From IMG/VR virus record IMGVR_UViG_3300007734_000691, positions 1 through 42,921 of that record: 42,921 nt of DNA; one strand, 5' to 3'. Shown piece by piece: positions 32,524-39,013 of the stretch. A program made the translations under genes and the position numbers. The notes beneath the pieces were generated by a model. The model saw nothing but the letters and a program-made list of their open reading frames with translations, did no database searches and was not told the origin of the DNA. Each line of letters begins with the position of its first letter. Within the stretch, counting starts at the first letter, position 1. The DNA comes from a virus.

Positions 32524-34315
32524 ATCCAGCCTCACAGTTCAAAGGTAATTCAAGCGCCCACTGGGGACGTAGGCGCATACATAGTTCAACGTACTCTTTC
32601 GCAACTTCAGCCTCGGCTGCGGGCACGATGATGGCAATGGCGTCATGGACGGTCATCACCACACGGTACTTCTTGGCAATCATCAGCATCTGCTCTCCGA
32701 TGATAATTCGGGCTAGAGCTTGGCACACGTTCTCAATGACCTTGCCGCCGTAGATTCGGTTGGGGATAGTGGCCTTACCCTTCTTGGTGTCGTAGACGAT
32801 TTCGGCCTTGCCTTCCTCGTTCTCGTACAAGCGCAAGTTGGGGTACTTCAAGCGCAAGCCATTCGGCAGGATGATGCCATCCTCGCCCTGCACGGATAGA
32901 AGACCCCCGCGCCCAAGGGATGTCTGCTGCTTCTGTAGTATGGCCTTGAGTGCAGTCCCCGCGTGTTTCCATAGCTCCACAATTTGCGGGTATGTCAGGC
33001 GGTACGTGTCAATGATGCGTTTGGCTTCATCTAAGGAAATTTCAACGCCAAAATTCTTGAGTTGGGCTTGGAACTTAGCTGCGCCCATGCCGTACCCTGC
33101 ACCAAGGATGGTCGTCTTACCTACGAACCGCTGGTCTTTGCTGATTTTGCTCTCAGGCTTTTCGTAGATAGCCGCTGCCATCATTTTGTACACATCGTCA
33201 CCGTTCTCAAACGCGTGCACTAGGTCGTTCTGCCCAGCCAGCCATGCCAACGTCCGCGCCTCAATCTGTGAAGAGTCTGAGTCCAGTATCACGTAACCCG
33301 CAGGGGGGATGATGGCGTACTTCAGTGTTGAACTGCGCGGTAGGTTCTGTAGGTTCACCTTGTCATCGCCACCCCAACGCCCCGTGTGTGCTGCGTAGTA
33401 ACGTAAGGGTACAGGCAATGTGCCCCGATTGGCAATCCCAATGAACCGCTCGGTGCGGGTCTCTTCGATGGTGGACTTTGTCCCTAGCCGCGCAGCTACA
33501 AGTGTTTGTACGTAGTTATTTGGGTGCTCAAGCAACGCCTTGAACTCCTCGTCGGTCTTTGAGAACGCGTAGGTCTGCTTGCCCGTGGTAGGGCTCTTCT
33601 TCATCGGTGGTACTACACCATACCCCCGCAACAACTCGGCAAACTTCGGGTTGCTCATTAGGTCGTCTTTGTTGTACGTGCCCAGCAGATGGGTTTTAGT
33701 GGCTTTAACCCTACCCAAGTGCTCTTCCAATATCACCGTATCCAACCGCAACACCGGCTCGGTGAACATCTTGATGGTCAGGTCAATGAGTCGCAACTCA
33801 GTCGGCGGGAACTCCTTGCTCATCGCATTGAACAACGCCCATGTCAGGGTCACATCGTTCTTGCAATATTCACCGTACCGTGCAAGCTGGTCGGCGGGGA
33901 ACGCTTCACGGCGCAGCCCCAAGGCATTGACTACCTCCGTACCCTTAACGCCGAGGCCATAGTGGGCTGACAGCACAGCCAAGCTGCCGCCTACCTCCGT
34001 TCCATGCAACGCACGGCCCATGCTCAGCGTGTCCAGCCACCCCTTAGGCTTGATGCCGAACTGCTCGGACAAAATGAACCCATCGAACACAGCGTTATGA
34101 GCTAGTGCAAGGGAGTTCTCCCAATCGTAACCACGCAAAAACTCATGTGTATCCCGCATGCTTCCGGTGAACCACTCGGGCTCACCATCGTCTACCTGTA
34201 CTGCAACACCGATAACCTCGAACTGCGTGCTGCGTATGTACTCCTCAGTGGTGTACTTCTTCAACCCATAGTCCGCAGAGTAGTAGGTCTCGAAGTCAAT
34301 CGTGATGATGTTCAT
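32498..34315 (-). CDS. polA-like: Family A DNA polymerase
   Basis: The 605-residue protein combines a 3'-5' proofreading domain with a family A polymerase domain and lacks a 5'-3' nuclease, as in T7-type enzymes. Exonuclease residues are D7 and E9 (DFETYY), D78 in 'NAVFDGF', and Y150/D154 in 'YCKND'. Polymerase motif A is 'DSSQIEARTL' (D347), and motif B has R396, K400 and Y408 in 'RFVGKTTILGAGYG'. Motif C is H557-D558 in 'VHDAI'. Position 404, aligned with E. coli Pol I F762, is Leu. Replication fidelity and dideoxy sensitivity depend on this site. It is coupled to 34312 by ATGA. Confidence 0.9.
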   Translation of the reverse strand: MNIITIDFETYYSADYGLKKYTTEEYIRSTQFEVIGVAVQVDDGEPEWFTGSMRDTHEFLRGYDWENSLALAHNAVFDGFILSEQFGIKPKGWLDTLSMGRALHGTEVGGSLAVLSAHYGLGVKGTEVVNALGLRREAFPADQLARYGEYCKNDVTLTWALFNAMSKEFPPTELRLIDLTIKMFTEPVLRLDTVILEEHLGRVKATKTHLLGTYNKDDLMSNPKFAELLRGYGVVPPMKKSPTTGKQTYAFSKTDEEFKALLEHPNNYVQTLVAARLGTKSTIEETRTERFIGIANRGTLPVPLRYYAAHTGRWGGDDKVNLQNLPRSSTLKYAIIPPAGYVILDSDSSQIEARTLAWLAGQNDLVHAFENGDDVYKMMAAAIYEKPESKISKDQRFVGKTTILGAGYGMGAAKFQAQLKNFGVEISLDEAKRIIDTYRLTYPQIVELWKHAGTALKAILQKQQTSLGRGGLLSVQGEDGIILPNGLRLKYPNLRLYENEEGKAEIVYDTKKGKATIPNRIYGGKVIENVCQALARIIIGEQMLMIAKKYRVVMTVHDAIAIIVPAAEAEVAKEYVELCMRLRPQWALELPLNCEAGYGTSYGDC

Positions 34316-34725
34316 TTGAAGGAACCAAGCAAGCCTTGCCCAGCGGCATGGGATAAGGCGTTGTATGCTGTGTTGTTCTGCTGTTGCTGGCTATTCCCTA
34401 AGTACGCTTGACCAAACGCCTCGTTGAGGCTGTTGCCTATTGCCGTGGTCACCTGCCCCCTACTCATAATCCCGCTAGACCGTGCCTGTTTCACCGTCTC
34501 TTCTTCACTGTCCCGCAACATCCTGCGCATGACAAGCTCGTCAAACTCCTTACGCCGCACATCTTTCAATGCCTCGTGCAACGCGCCCTTCTCCGGCTCG
34601 GTCATTACATCGCGGAAGTTGGGTTCGAACATGAAAGACCATTTACTGGCGTTGCCGTAAAACTCTTCGGGGTTGGATTCCATACGGCCTAGTAGTGCGC
34701 GTACACCTGCTGATAGTTCGCTCAT
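34312..34725 (-). CDS. Hypothetical protein coupled to DNA polymerase
   Basis: The 137-residue protein starts 'MSELSAGVRALLGRMESNPEEF', of a kind I recall next to polymerase genes in aquatic phages. The central part 'FEPNFRDVMTEPEKGALHEALKDVRRKEFDELV' is helical (in part: RDVMTEPEKGALHEALKD). The C-terminus is rich in Gln/Asn/Gly and probably disordered, with 'GNSQQQQNNT' near residue 109. It overlaps both its neighbours by ATGA, tying it to the polymerase and the VRR-NUC nuclease. The role is unknown; an accessory or processivity role is only a guess. Confidence 0.65.
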   Translation of the reverse strand: MSELSAGVRALLGRMESNPEEFYGNASKWSFMFEPNFRDVMTEPEKGALHEALKDVRRKEFDELVMRRMLRDSEEETVKQARSSGIMSRGQVTTAIGNSLNEAFGQAYLGNSQQQQNNTAYNALSHAAGQGLLGSFK

Positions 34726-35024
34726 TTTTTCTCCTTCATAAGGTTAAGATAGCCCCCAAGGGCAGATACGTTGTCTTCGTTGAGGACGCAAGTTATGCCC
34801 CCAGCGTTTTCAATGTCGCGTAGATTTTTGTCTTGTAGTGCGGTGGTCTTGCCACCATTGGCCTTGGCTTCGATAGCTAAGAACCTGCCGTTGAAACAGC
34901 ATAGGAAGTCAGGTACTCCTGCATTGCCGTACCCCGTGCCAATCGGCATCGCGTAGTAGACCCCATTCGCTTTGAGGATGGCCTTGATTTTGGCCTTGAC
35001 CTTGGATTCAGGCGTTGATGCCAT
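34722..35024 (-). CDS. VRR-NUC domain nuclease (Holliday junction resolvase-like)
   Basis: The 100-residue protein matches a minimal VRR-NUC nuclease: E6, 'AGVPDFLCCF' (D39), 'RFLAIEAKANGGKTT' (E52-x-K54) and 'LQDKNLRDIENAGG' (Q64). These form the PD-(D/E)xK active site. The family includes structure-specific nucleases and FAN1; stand-alone phage versions are thought to resolve junctions. The gene is the first of a transcription unit, with a sigma70-type promoter at 35053-35080 about 22 bases from the start codon. It overlaps the next gene by ATGA. Substrate preference is inferred. Confidence 0.85.
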   Translation of the reverse strand: MASTPESKVKAKIKAILKANGVYYAMPIGTGYGNAGVPDFLCCFNGRFLAIEAKANGGKTTALQDKNLRDIENAGGITCVLNEDNVSALGGYLNLMKEKK

Positions 35025-35052
35025 CTAACACTCCAGTAGTTTTCAGGCCCCC

Positions 35053-35080
35053 AATGTAGCACAGTATTGGACTTTGTCAA
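35053..35080 (-). promoter_or_regulatory. Sigma70-like promoter for the VRR-NUC/polymerase operon
   Basis: On the minus strand, TTGACA (35080-35075) lies 16 bases from TACATT (35058-35053). The spacer ends in TGC, giving an extended -10 (TGnTACATT). It would start near 35046 and drive 35024 to about 29483. It sits directly downstream of the terminator at 35091-35113, so the two units are punctuated. Confidence 0.65.
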
Positions 35081-35090
35081 CAGTAGACGC

Positions 35091-35113
35091 AAAAAAACCG
35101 CCCGAAGGCGGTT
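35091..35113 (-). terminator. Intrinsic terminator with UUCG tetraloop
   Basis: On the minus strand, the 7-bp stem AACCGCC/GGCGGTT (35113-35107 with 35102-35096) encloses a UUCG tetraloop closed by C-G, an especially stable fold. It is followed by a run of seven T. It ends the operon of small genes that begins beyond 35133 and is positioned just before a new promoter. Confidence 0.9.
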
Positions 35114-35122
35114 GGGGTTTTC

Positions 35123-35137
35123 CCTAACAATGTTAGG
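35123..35137. repeat. Palindrome CCTAACAATGTTAGG, site 1
   Basis: This perfect 15-bp inverted repeat with a central A overlaps the last codons and the stop of the DUF3310-type gene. It lies about 10 bases upstream of the terminator hairpin on the minus strand. An identical 15-mer occurs at 39504-39518, and the 13-bp core recurs twice more. Confidence 0.8.
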
Positions 35138-35633
35138 TCGTGTGGGTCTCCTGTAGCTTGTTGGCGTACCACACCAGCTTGCCAATGTCTTGCGTCACAT
35201 CGTCCTTGTGACCCGCTCGGCTTGTGTACTTCAGCACGTTGCCCTTCAGATAGCCACGGAACTCCTCGGGCGTTAGCTTAGCCTTGATGAAGTCGATGAC
35301 CTCGATACCGCCGACCTTGTAGTGCGGTGGGTGGTTGACCACATCTACCTTGGGTGCTTCTACTTCGGGCTCCTCCATCGTGATGGGCAGGGGGATAGAG
35401 GCTGAGTCAAACGGGGTGTTGCTTGAAACCACAGCTACCGTATCCCACTTCCACGTATCTCGTGTTTTGTACTTGCGCTTGGGCGCACCTAGTTTCTTGT
35501 CCCTCCACATCGTGCTGTGCACCACACTGGCGGGTATACCCAAGTCTTTAGCTACTGTTGCCGCTTTTGCTTTTGGGTGGGCTTTCAAAAAGGTGCGAAC
35601 CTTGTGCGCCATGCTGTTCTTAAATATTGCCAT
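35133..35633 (-). CDS. HTH plus DUF3310-type protein
   Basis: The 166-residue protein has two parts. The first ~45 residues form an HTH-like region with 'AATVAKDLGIPASVVHSTMW'. The C-terminal ~65 residues, from 'VNHPPHYKVGGIEVIDFIKA' to 'GNVLKYTSRAGHKD' and 'DIGKLVWYANKL', match the DUF3310 phage family, often near nucleotide-metabolism genes. The linker is acidic/Pro-rich. It ends at the palindrome 35123-35137 and the following terminator. A DNA-binding DUF3310 fusion suggests regulation or a targeting role, but the biochemical activity of DUF3310 is not established here. Confidence 0.75.
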   Translation of the reverse strand: MAIFKNSMAHKVRTFLKAHPKAKAATVAKDLGIPASVVHSTMWRDKKLGAPKRKYKTRDTWKWDTVAVVSSNTPFDSASIPLPITMEEPEVEAPKVDVVNHPPHYKVGGIEVIDFIKAKLTPEEFRGYLKGNVLKYTSRAGHKDDVTQDIGKLVWYANKLQETHTT

Positions 35634-35835
35634 TACTAGCTCCTTGTTGGTTGGTTACGTACTCGGTAAGAATTTCTCGGATTTTGGCTTGCTTTGTGTA
35701 CGGGTGGTGTGTGCTGAAGTAATCCAACACGTACCTTGGTAAACGCAAGCTCGTAGCAAACAACGCAGGCTTCTTACTAGGGCCTCGTCCTTTGCGCTTT
35801 GGTATGGGTTTCAAGTTTTCAATTCCAGTAGTCAT
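35620..35835 (-). CDS. Small ribbon-helix-helix-like protein
   Basis: The 71-residue protein has a basic N-terminal tail ('LKPIPKRKGRGPSKK') and a strand-helix-helix core with 'LFATSLRLPRYVLDYFS' and 'KQAKIREILTEYVTN'. This arrangement resembles RHH DNA-binding proteins such as Arc. It overlaps the DUF3310 gene end by 14 bases and its upstream neighbour by ATGA. It may regulate early transcription, but the assignment is based on secondary-structure pattern only. Confidence 0.6.
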   Translation of the reverse strand: MTTGIENLKPIPKRKGRGPSKKPALFATSLRLPRYVLDYFSTHHPYTKQAKIREILTEYVTNQQGASNGNI

Positions 35836-35984
35836 GTTCGTTCCTTAATCCTTTCAAATACTGCATCCAATGTGGGGTACACGGCAACCCAAGTGTCTCG
35901 ATAGACATGCCACCATGCGCCCTCTGCTCCTTCAAATAGCCACCAACCCTCTGTGTACTTGGCGGGCTCAATCTTCCATGCCAT
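35832..35984 (-). CDS. Tiny Trp-rich protein (50 aa)
   Basis: This gene is below common size cut-offs but fits the operon. An AGGAGG lies upstream, with two adjacent ATGs at 35987 and 35984; I chose 35984 for better spacing. The stop overlaps the next gene by ATGA. The product contains 'MAWKIEPAKYTEGWWLFEGA' and 'WWHVYRDTWVAVYPTLD', with six Trp. The aromatic beta-strand-like pattern suggests a small folded domain. No family is recognised. Confidence 0.65.
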   Translation of the reverse strand: MAWKIEPAKYTEGWWLFEGAEGAWWHVYRDTWVAVYPTLDAVFERIKERT

Positions 35985-35992
35985 CATGCCTC

Positions 35993-36229
35993 CTAATACG
36001 TGCTTGAGTTACGTGAACGCACGTAGCCGCTATGGGGGGTTGGTACGCTAGACCTTGGTTCGTCATAGAACTTTCGTGCCCCTATCGTGTCCGGCCTAAC
36101 AAACTTCTCCGGTACTGTTTTACGGATAGCCTCAATGACTTCGTTCAGTTCCGTGTTGTCCACATTCATATCTTCTCGCTTGGGCCGTGCTGCCCACACT
36201 AGCATCTGCTGATGCTCAATACTTAACAT
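35993..36229 (-). CDS. Small hypothetical protein
   Basis: ATG 36229 is preferred because AAGGAG lies 5 bases upstream; a GTG at 36235 overlapping the prior stop is an alternative. The 78-residue product has an N-terminal helix with 'SIEHQQMLVWAARPKRED' and then 'NTELNEVIEAIRKTVPEKFV'. A basic, Ser-rich, probably flexible C-terminus follows ('VRSRNSSTY'). No domain is recognised. It belongs to the block of short coupled genes. Confidence 0.55.
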   Translation of the reverse strand: MLSIEHQQMLVWAARPKREDMNVDNTELNEVIEAIRKTVPEKFVRPDTIGARKFYDEPRSSVPTPHSGYVRSRNSSTY

Positions 36230-36231
36230 GC

Positions 36232-36432
36232 TCACTCCTTCTTCAGGGACTTTATGTATACGGCAAAACTGTCCTGTGTTGCCTGCCCAAAACCCTTGAT
36301 TTCACCAATGCGTGCAGCGGCTTCGTCCAGTGCATCGTTCCAACCCGCTTCGTAATGTTGCATTGCGGTTGTGTAGCTATGGGGAAAGGCATCACGGTAC
36401 TTGATGCGCTCCTCGTTGTCTTCTTCAATCAT
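36232..36432 (-). CDS. Small helical hypothetical protein
   Basis: The 66-residue acidic protein begins 'MIEEDNEERIKYRDAFPHSY' and contains 'MQHYEAGWNDALDEAAARIGEI'. The latter is a helical 'GWNDALDEAAA' motif seen in many small phage-encoded proteins. It ends 'SLKKE', where the AAGGAG also serves as the next gene's ribosome-binding site. It overlaps its upstream neighbour by ATGA. No enzymatic role is evident. Confidence 0.6.
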   Translation of the reverse strand: MIEEDNEERIKYRDAFPHSYTTAMQHYEAGWNDALDEAAARIGEIKGFGQATQDSFAVYIKSLKKE

Positions 36433-36695
36433 GTGTTCTTGCTCCTTAACTTAGCTTCCACCTCAACCATCAGTTGATGCGCCTCGGGGTCAGCAAGACA
36501 TTCACACGGGTCTGCCTGCACCAAGCAGTCATTGCGTTCCTGAACTGTCAGCCCTGCCCACGGCTTCTTGTAGTCCTGTATGTCATCGTCTTCGTCATCC
36601 ATACTGTTTCTCCATTTCTCACAGTTGTTTACGCTTTTAAGCCCTAGTGCATTTGCCACGGCGCGGTCAAGTGCGGCTCCTGTTAGCTTGCTCAT
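36429..36695 (-). CDS. Hypothetical acidic protein with 'DPCECLADPEA' segment
   Basis: The 88-residue product has 'LTGAALDRAVANALGLK' at its start, a short N-terminal helix common in small phage proteins ('L.G.ALD.AVA.A.G'). An acidic stretch 'MDDEDDDIQDYK' and a Cys-containing segment 'CLVQADPCECLADPEA' follow. Two close cysteines might form a metal site but are not a known motif. It is coupled to both neighbours by ATGA. The function is unknown. Confidence 0.6.
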   Translation of the reverse strand: MSKLTGAALDRAVANALGLKSVNNCEKWRNSMDDEDDDIQDYKKPWAGLTVQERNDCLVQADPCECLADPEAHQLMVEVEAKLRSKNT

Positions 36696-36850
36696 CCGTT
36701 CTGCTCCTTTGCGTCATCAATAAGTTGTTGCTTAACAAACTCCAAGCAGCCAATCACGGTTGCCATGTACAGGCTGTCATCGTATTTGTGAATTGTGTCG
36801 AGCAGGTCTTCTACTAGGCCTTCAACAAGCCCCCCTTGGTTTAGGTTCAT
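36692..36850 (-). CDS. Small acidic helical protein (52 aa)
   Basis: The start at ATG 36850 overlaps the upstream stop (ATGA) and follows AAGGAGAAG, better than an earlier in-frame ATG. The product 'MNLNQGGLVEGLVEDLLDTI' continues with helical, acidic residues and ends 'DDAKEQNG', whose codons contain the next gene's ribosome-binding site. No family is recognised. Confidence 0.6.
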   Translation of the reverse strand: MNLNQGGLVEGLVEDLLDTIHKYDDSLYMATVIGCLEFVKQQLIDDAKEQNG

Positions 36851-37113
36851 CCGTTCTTCTCCTTGATGAGAGCCTGTAGTGCCCTGCCGAATTGCACCTG
36901 ACCCCAAGGCATCGCCGCACCACGGTGTAGCTTTGCAACGTCATAGTAGACCTGCTCAATCTGCGAGTCGCTCAGGTCTACCCACTCGCGCTGTGGAACA
37001 AGGCGTACCAAGTTACCTGTATCTATGTGCCACTGAGGGGGGTTTGGATACGCTCCATAAGTTTTAGTATCCATCCACCATTCAATTCCGTCCTTAAACC
37101 TGTCCGTGGTCAT
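36847..37113 (-). CDS. Small hypothetical protein with 'PQREWVDLSD' segment
   Basis: The 88-residue protein contains 'PQREWVDLSDSQIEQVYYDV', a segment of the type 'P.REWVDLT..D' also found in the protein at 37393 ('PPKREWVDLTYEDWKKI'). This shared segment suggests exchange of modules within the block. It ends 'ALIKEKNG', where the AAGGAGAAG sequence provides the next ribosome-binding site. A Trp/His-rich middle ('NPPQWHIDTG') precedes this segment. The function is unknown. Confidence 0.6.
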   Translation of the reverse strand: MTTDRFKDGIEWWMDTKTYGAYPNPPQWHIDTGNLVRLVPQREWVDLSDSQIEQVYYDVAKLHRGAAMPWGQVQFGRALQALIKEKNG

Positions 37114-37403
37114 CCGTTCTTCTCCTTCACCTTAGCTGTACCAAGTGCTAGGAACCAATCTTGGAACACATCAGCAGGGCGGCATCCTAGGTATATCCCT
37201 CTGCCATCACGCACTTTGGCTATCGCGGCAGCTACGTCTTTCCAATCGTCTTGGTTCATGCCGTAGAGTGCTTCCTGCTGCGCTGGCTGTGCCAAGGCTT
37301 CTTTGATGGCGGTAATAGCTTCGTCCGCTGCCCTTGTCTTTCCTTCGTGGTCTGCATACTCTTCCAGCGCCTCCAGCGCCAGCTTCAATGTTTCACGTTC
37401 CAT
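37110..37403 (-). CDS. Modular small phage protein with LALEALE/ALAQPAQ segments
   Basis: The start at ATG 37403 is chosen because the conserved 'LKLALEALEEYADHEGKTR' begins there, with AAGGAG upstream; the longer frame overlaps the neighbouring gene. The 97-residue product joins 'AITAIKEALAQPAQ' to a separate C-terminal unit with 'DDWKDVAAAIAKVRDGRGIY'. The same N-terminal unit is in 37393-37743. Such mosaics are common in small prophage-encoded proteins of proteobacterial phages. The function is unknown. Confidence 0.65.
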   Translation of the reverse strand: MERETLKLALEALEEYADHEGKTRAADEAITAIKEALAQPAQQEALYGMNQDDWKDVAAAIAKVRDGRGIYLGCRPADVFQDWFLALGTAKVKEKNG

Positions 37404-37743
37404 TGTTCTTCTCCTTGAGTTTGGCTTGCGCCCATGCAACACCTTGGTAAAAGGTGTCGGGCATATTTTCAATTTTTTTCCAATCCTCATACGTCAGGTC
37501 TACCCATTCACGCTTTGGTGGGGCGGTGTAGAGTGGTTGTCCCGCAGACCCATCAGTGACTTCACGCCAAATACCATCTGTAAATTTGGCAAACCTACCC
37601 ACAGGCTCCTGCGCTGGCTGTGCCAAGGCTTTTTCAATGGCGGTGATTGCTGGTGTTCTATAGGGTGATGCTGAAGACTTTGGGTACATCTGCTCCCATA
37701 TTTTTAGCGCCTCCAGCGCCAGCTTTAATGCTTCATCTTTCAT
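37393..37743 (-). CDS. Modular small phage protein, paralogous N-terminus to 37110-37403
   Basis: The 116-residue protein starts 'MKDEALKLALEALKIWEQM' and continues 'AITAIEKALAQPAQEPVG', matching the N-terminal unit of the downstream gene. A 'RFAKFTDGIWREV' segment and 'PPKREWVDLTYEDWKKIENM' follow. It ends 'AQAKLKEKNNGT'. The structure is a string of short units joined by Gln/Pro/Ala-rich linkers, as in Eaa-like proteins of lambdoid and related phages. It is coupled by ATGA at 37740 to its upstream neighbour. Confidence 0.65.
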   Translation of the reverse strand: MKDEALKLALEALKIWEQMYPKSSASPYRTPAITAIEKALAQPAQEPVGRFAKFTDGIWREVTDGSAGQPLYTAPPKREWVDLTYEDWKKIENMPDTFYQGVAWAQAKLKEKNNGT

Positions 37744-38249
37744 GTGTTCTCCTTAATGCCGTGGGCGGCTTCACCTAAACGCAAACCATGCAACCTTTCA
37801 GCCAACAATTCTTTTCGGTAACTCAATGGGTCGCGGGAAATCACCCCGTTTGGCGCGTGTACTGGGCCAATCCACAACAGTTTTTTCGCCTGCTCATCCG
37901 TCAGCGGCTTGCGCTGTGGTGGGGTGTGTTCAAGTGCCGCATCCCATGCTCTGTGGCATCCATCTTGAAAATCCTCATTTCCCCAAATTGCGTTTTCGTA
38001 CCAATCAAGAAACGCCACAGGCTCCTGCGCTGGCTGTTCCTTGTACACGCTCATGGGGTCAATGCGCTTGCCATCTTGTGACCACGATGTGCCGTACTTG
38101 ATGCGGTCTTCGTGCATCTTCTTGTACTCCTCATCAAAATCAGAATTGATTTTGTCCATAGCAGCTTGCCGCTTAGCTGGAAAACCACCGCCCCAATCAC
38201 CCTGCTTCTTCGCAAGGTCATCAAACGCTTCGTCTTCTTCAGTTTTCAT
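37740..38249 (-). CDS. Modular accessory phage protein (Eaa-like linker)
   Basis: ATG 38249 overlaps the upstream stop (ATGA) and has AAGGAG before it. The 169-residue product has an N-terminal helical unit with 'DEAFDDLAKKQGDWGGGFPA'. The linker 'KEQPAQEPVAF' and a middle unit 'WGNEDFQDGCHRAWDAALE' follow. The C-terminal 'PPQRKPLTDEQAKKLLWIG' is a helical module (RKPLTDEQ) very frequent in small phage proteins. It belongs with the two neighbours as a mosaic family. The role is unknown; none of these modules shows catalytic residues. Confidence 0.65.
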   Translation of the reverse strand: MKTEEDEAFDDLAKKQGDWGGGFPAKRQAAMDKINSDFDEEYKKMHEDRIKYGTSWSQDGKRIDPMSVYKEQPAQEPVAFLDWYENAIWGNEDFQDGCHRAWDAALEHTPPQRKPLTDEQAKKLLWIGPVHAPNGVISRDPLSYRKELLAERLHGLRLGEAAHGIKENT

Positions 38250-38515
38250 GCTTCTCTCCTTAGCTTGTCGTACAACGCCTGTATGTTTTGTTTCCACATA
38301 GGAACCACGTTAGTGTCATACGTCATGTACATGTCGTACATCTTTAGCAAGGTCTCGCGGTCAAGGTAGTTGTTGCGCGTACCAGTCAGTTCAAGAATGT
38401 CTTTTACAAATGCAGCCATTGCATCCTTGTGATGTTCGTCATCCTTGTCCCATTCTGACTTCGACTTATCCGCGCTCCATTTAAAGTCATTGCCTGTTCT
38501 GCGTAGTACTCTCAT
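38246..38515 (-). CDS. Small helical hypothetical protein
   Basis: ATG 38515 is chosen because it overlaps the stop of the tiny upstream gene (ATGA at 38512). The 89-residue product contains 'RTGNDFKWSADKSKSEWDKD' and 'FVKDILELTGTRNNYLDRET', ending 'KQNIQALYDKLRREA'. It is hydrophilic and helical with no membrane span. No family is recognised. Confidence 0.55.
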   Translation of the reverse strand: MRVLRRTGNDFKWSADKSKSEWDKDDEHHKDAMAAFVKDILELTGTRNNYLDRETLLKMYDMYMTYDTNVVPMWKQNIQALYDKLRREA

Positions 38516-38640
38516 GCTACGAACCCCCATACAACTGCGCCAATGGTGATAACAAACAGCACCAAGAAAAATAGCGCAATGGCGGTCTTCAGGAAGTCAA
38601 CAAAGAAGTCGCCGCCCGCATCGGTATCGTCGTCGTTCAT
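38512..38640 (-). CDS. Tiny single-span membrane protein (42 aa)
   Basis: This short gene overlaps both neighbours by ATGA. The acidic N-terminus ('MNDDDTDAGGDFFVDF') leads to a hydrophobic helix of about 21 residues ('AIALFFLVLFVITIGAVVW') with a short C-terminal end. The acidic N-end would be expected outside and the short C-end inside or vice versa; orientation is unclear. It could modulate the host membrane or superinfection. It is below usual annotation cut-offs. Confidence 0.6.
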   Translation of the reverse strand: MNDDDTDAGGDFFVDFLKTAIALFFLVLFVITIGAVVWGFVA

Positions 38641-38768
38641 ATCCACCCCAACCCTTCAAGAGAGGCAAAGATTAAAAGAGTAACCCCAATGACATTGCCA
38701 ACAATCGGATGAAAGTGAGGGGCCATATAAACCGTGCCGAGAATTGCTAAATATTGTGTGTCGGTCAT
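38637..38768 (-). CDS. Tiny membrane protein (43 aa)
   Basis: ATG 38768 overlaps the upstream stop and precedes the next gene by ATGA overlap at 38637. The product 'MTDTQYLAILGTVYMAPHFH' is followed by 'VIGVTLLIFASLEGLGWI', with one clear hydrophobic span and a possible shorter one in the N-terminal half. A longer frame upstream has no start signal and overlaps the neighbour. Together with the 42-aa gene it forms a pair of membrane peptides. Confidence 0.55.
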   Translation of the reverse strand: MTDTQYLAILGTVYMAPHFHPIVGNVIGVTLLIFASLEGLGWI

Positions 38769-39013
38769 TTTCCCTCCCTCGCTTTCAGCATTGCGTCTGC
38801 CATCATGTAGGATGTAACAGCAACTTCTTGTTTGACATCCTTTCCCAAATGGCAATACATGTCAATTAACTCTTTATCTGCCATGTAATTTTGCATTGCC
38901 AGCCCAGCGTAATGGTCACGCAAGGTCATGTCCTTGGCATAGCCGCCGTTCTTTACCAGCCATGTGTCGCGCATTTCCCGCGCTTCCATTAAAAGGTCGA
39001 TGTGGTCTTTCAT
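38765..39013 (-). CDS. Conserved small phage protein
   Basis: The 82-residue product contains 'MEAREMRDTWLVKNGGYAKD' and 'MTLRDHYAGLAMQNYMADKE', then 'EVAVTSYMMADAMLKAREGK'. The 'MTLRD.(Y/F)A..AM' block followed by a 'A..(S/A)Y..ADAML.AR' block is a pattern I have seen in many small phage and prophage proteins. It is helical and soluble. It is coupled by ATGA at both ends. The function is unknown. Confidence 0.7.
   Translation of the reverse strand: MKDHIDLLMEAREMRDTWLVKNGGYAKDMTLRDHYAGLAMQNYMADKELIDMYCHLGKDVKQEVAVTSYMMADAMLKAREGK

Noticed and set aside
38857-38870. TTGACA on the minus strand near 38865 as a promoter
   Set aside because: It is within a coding region and I see no convincing -10 box at proper spacing.
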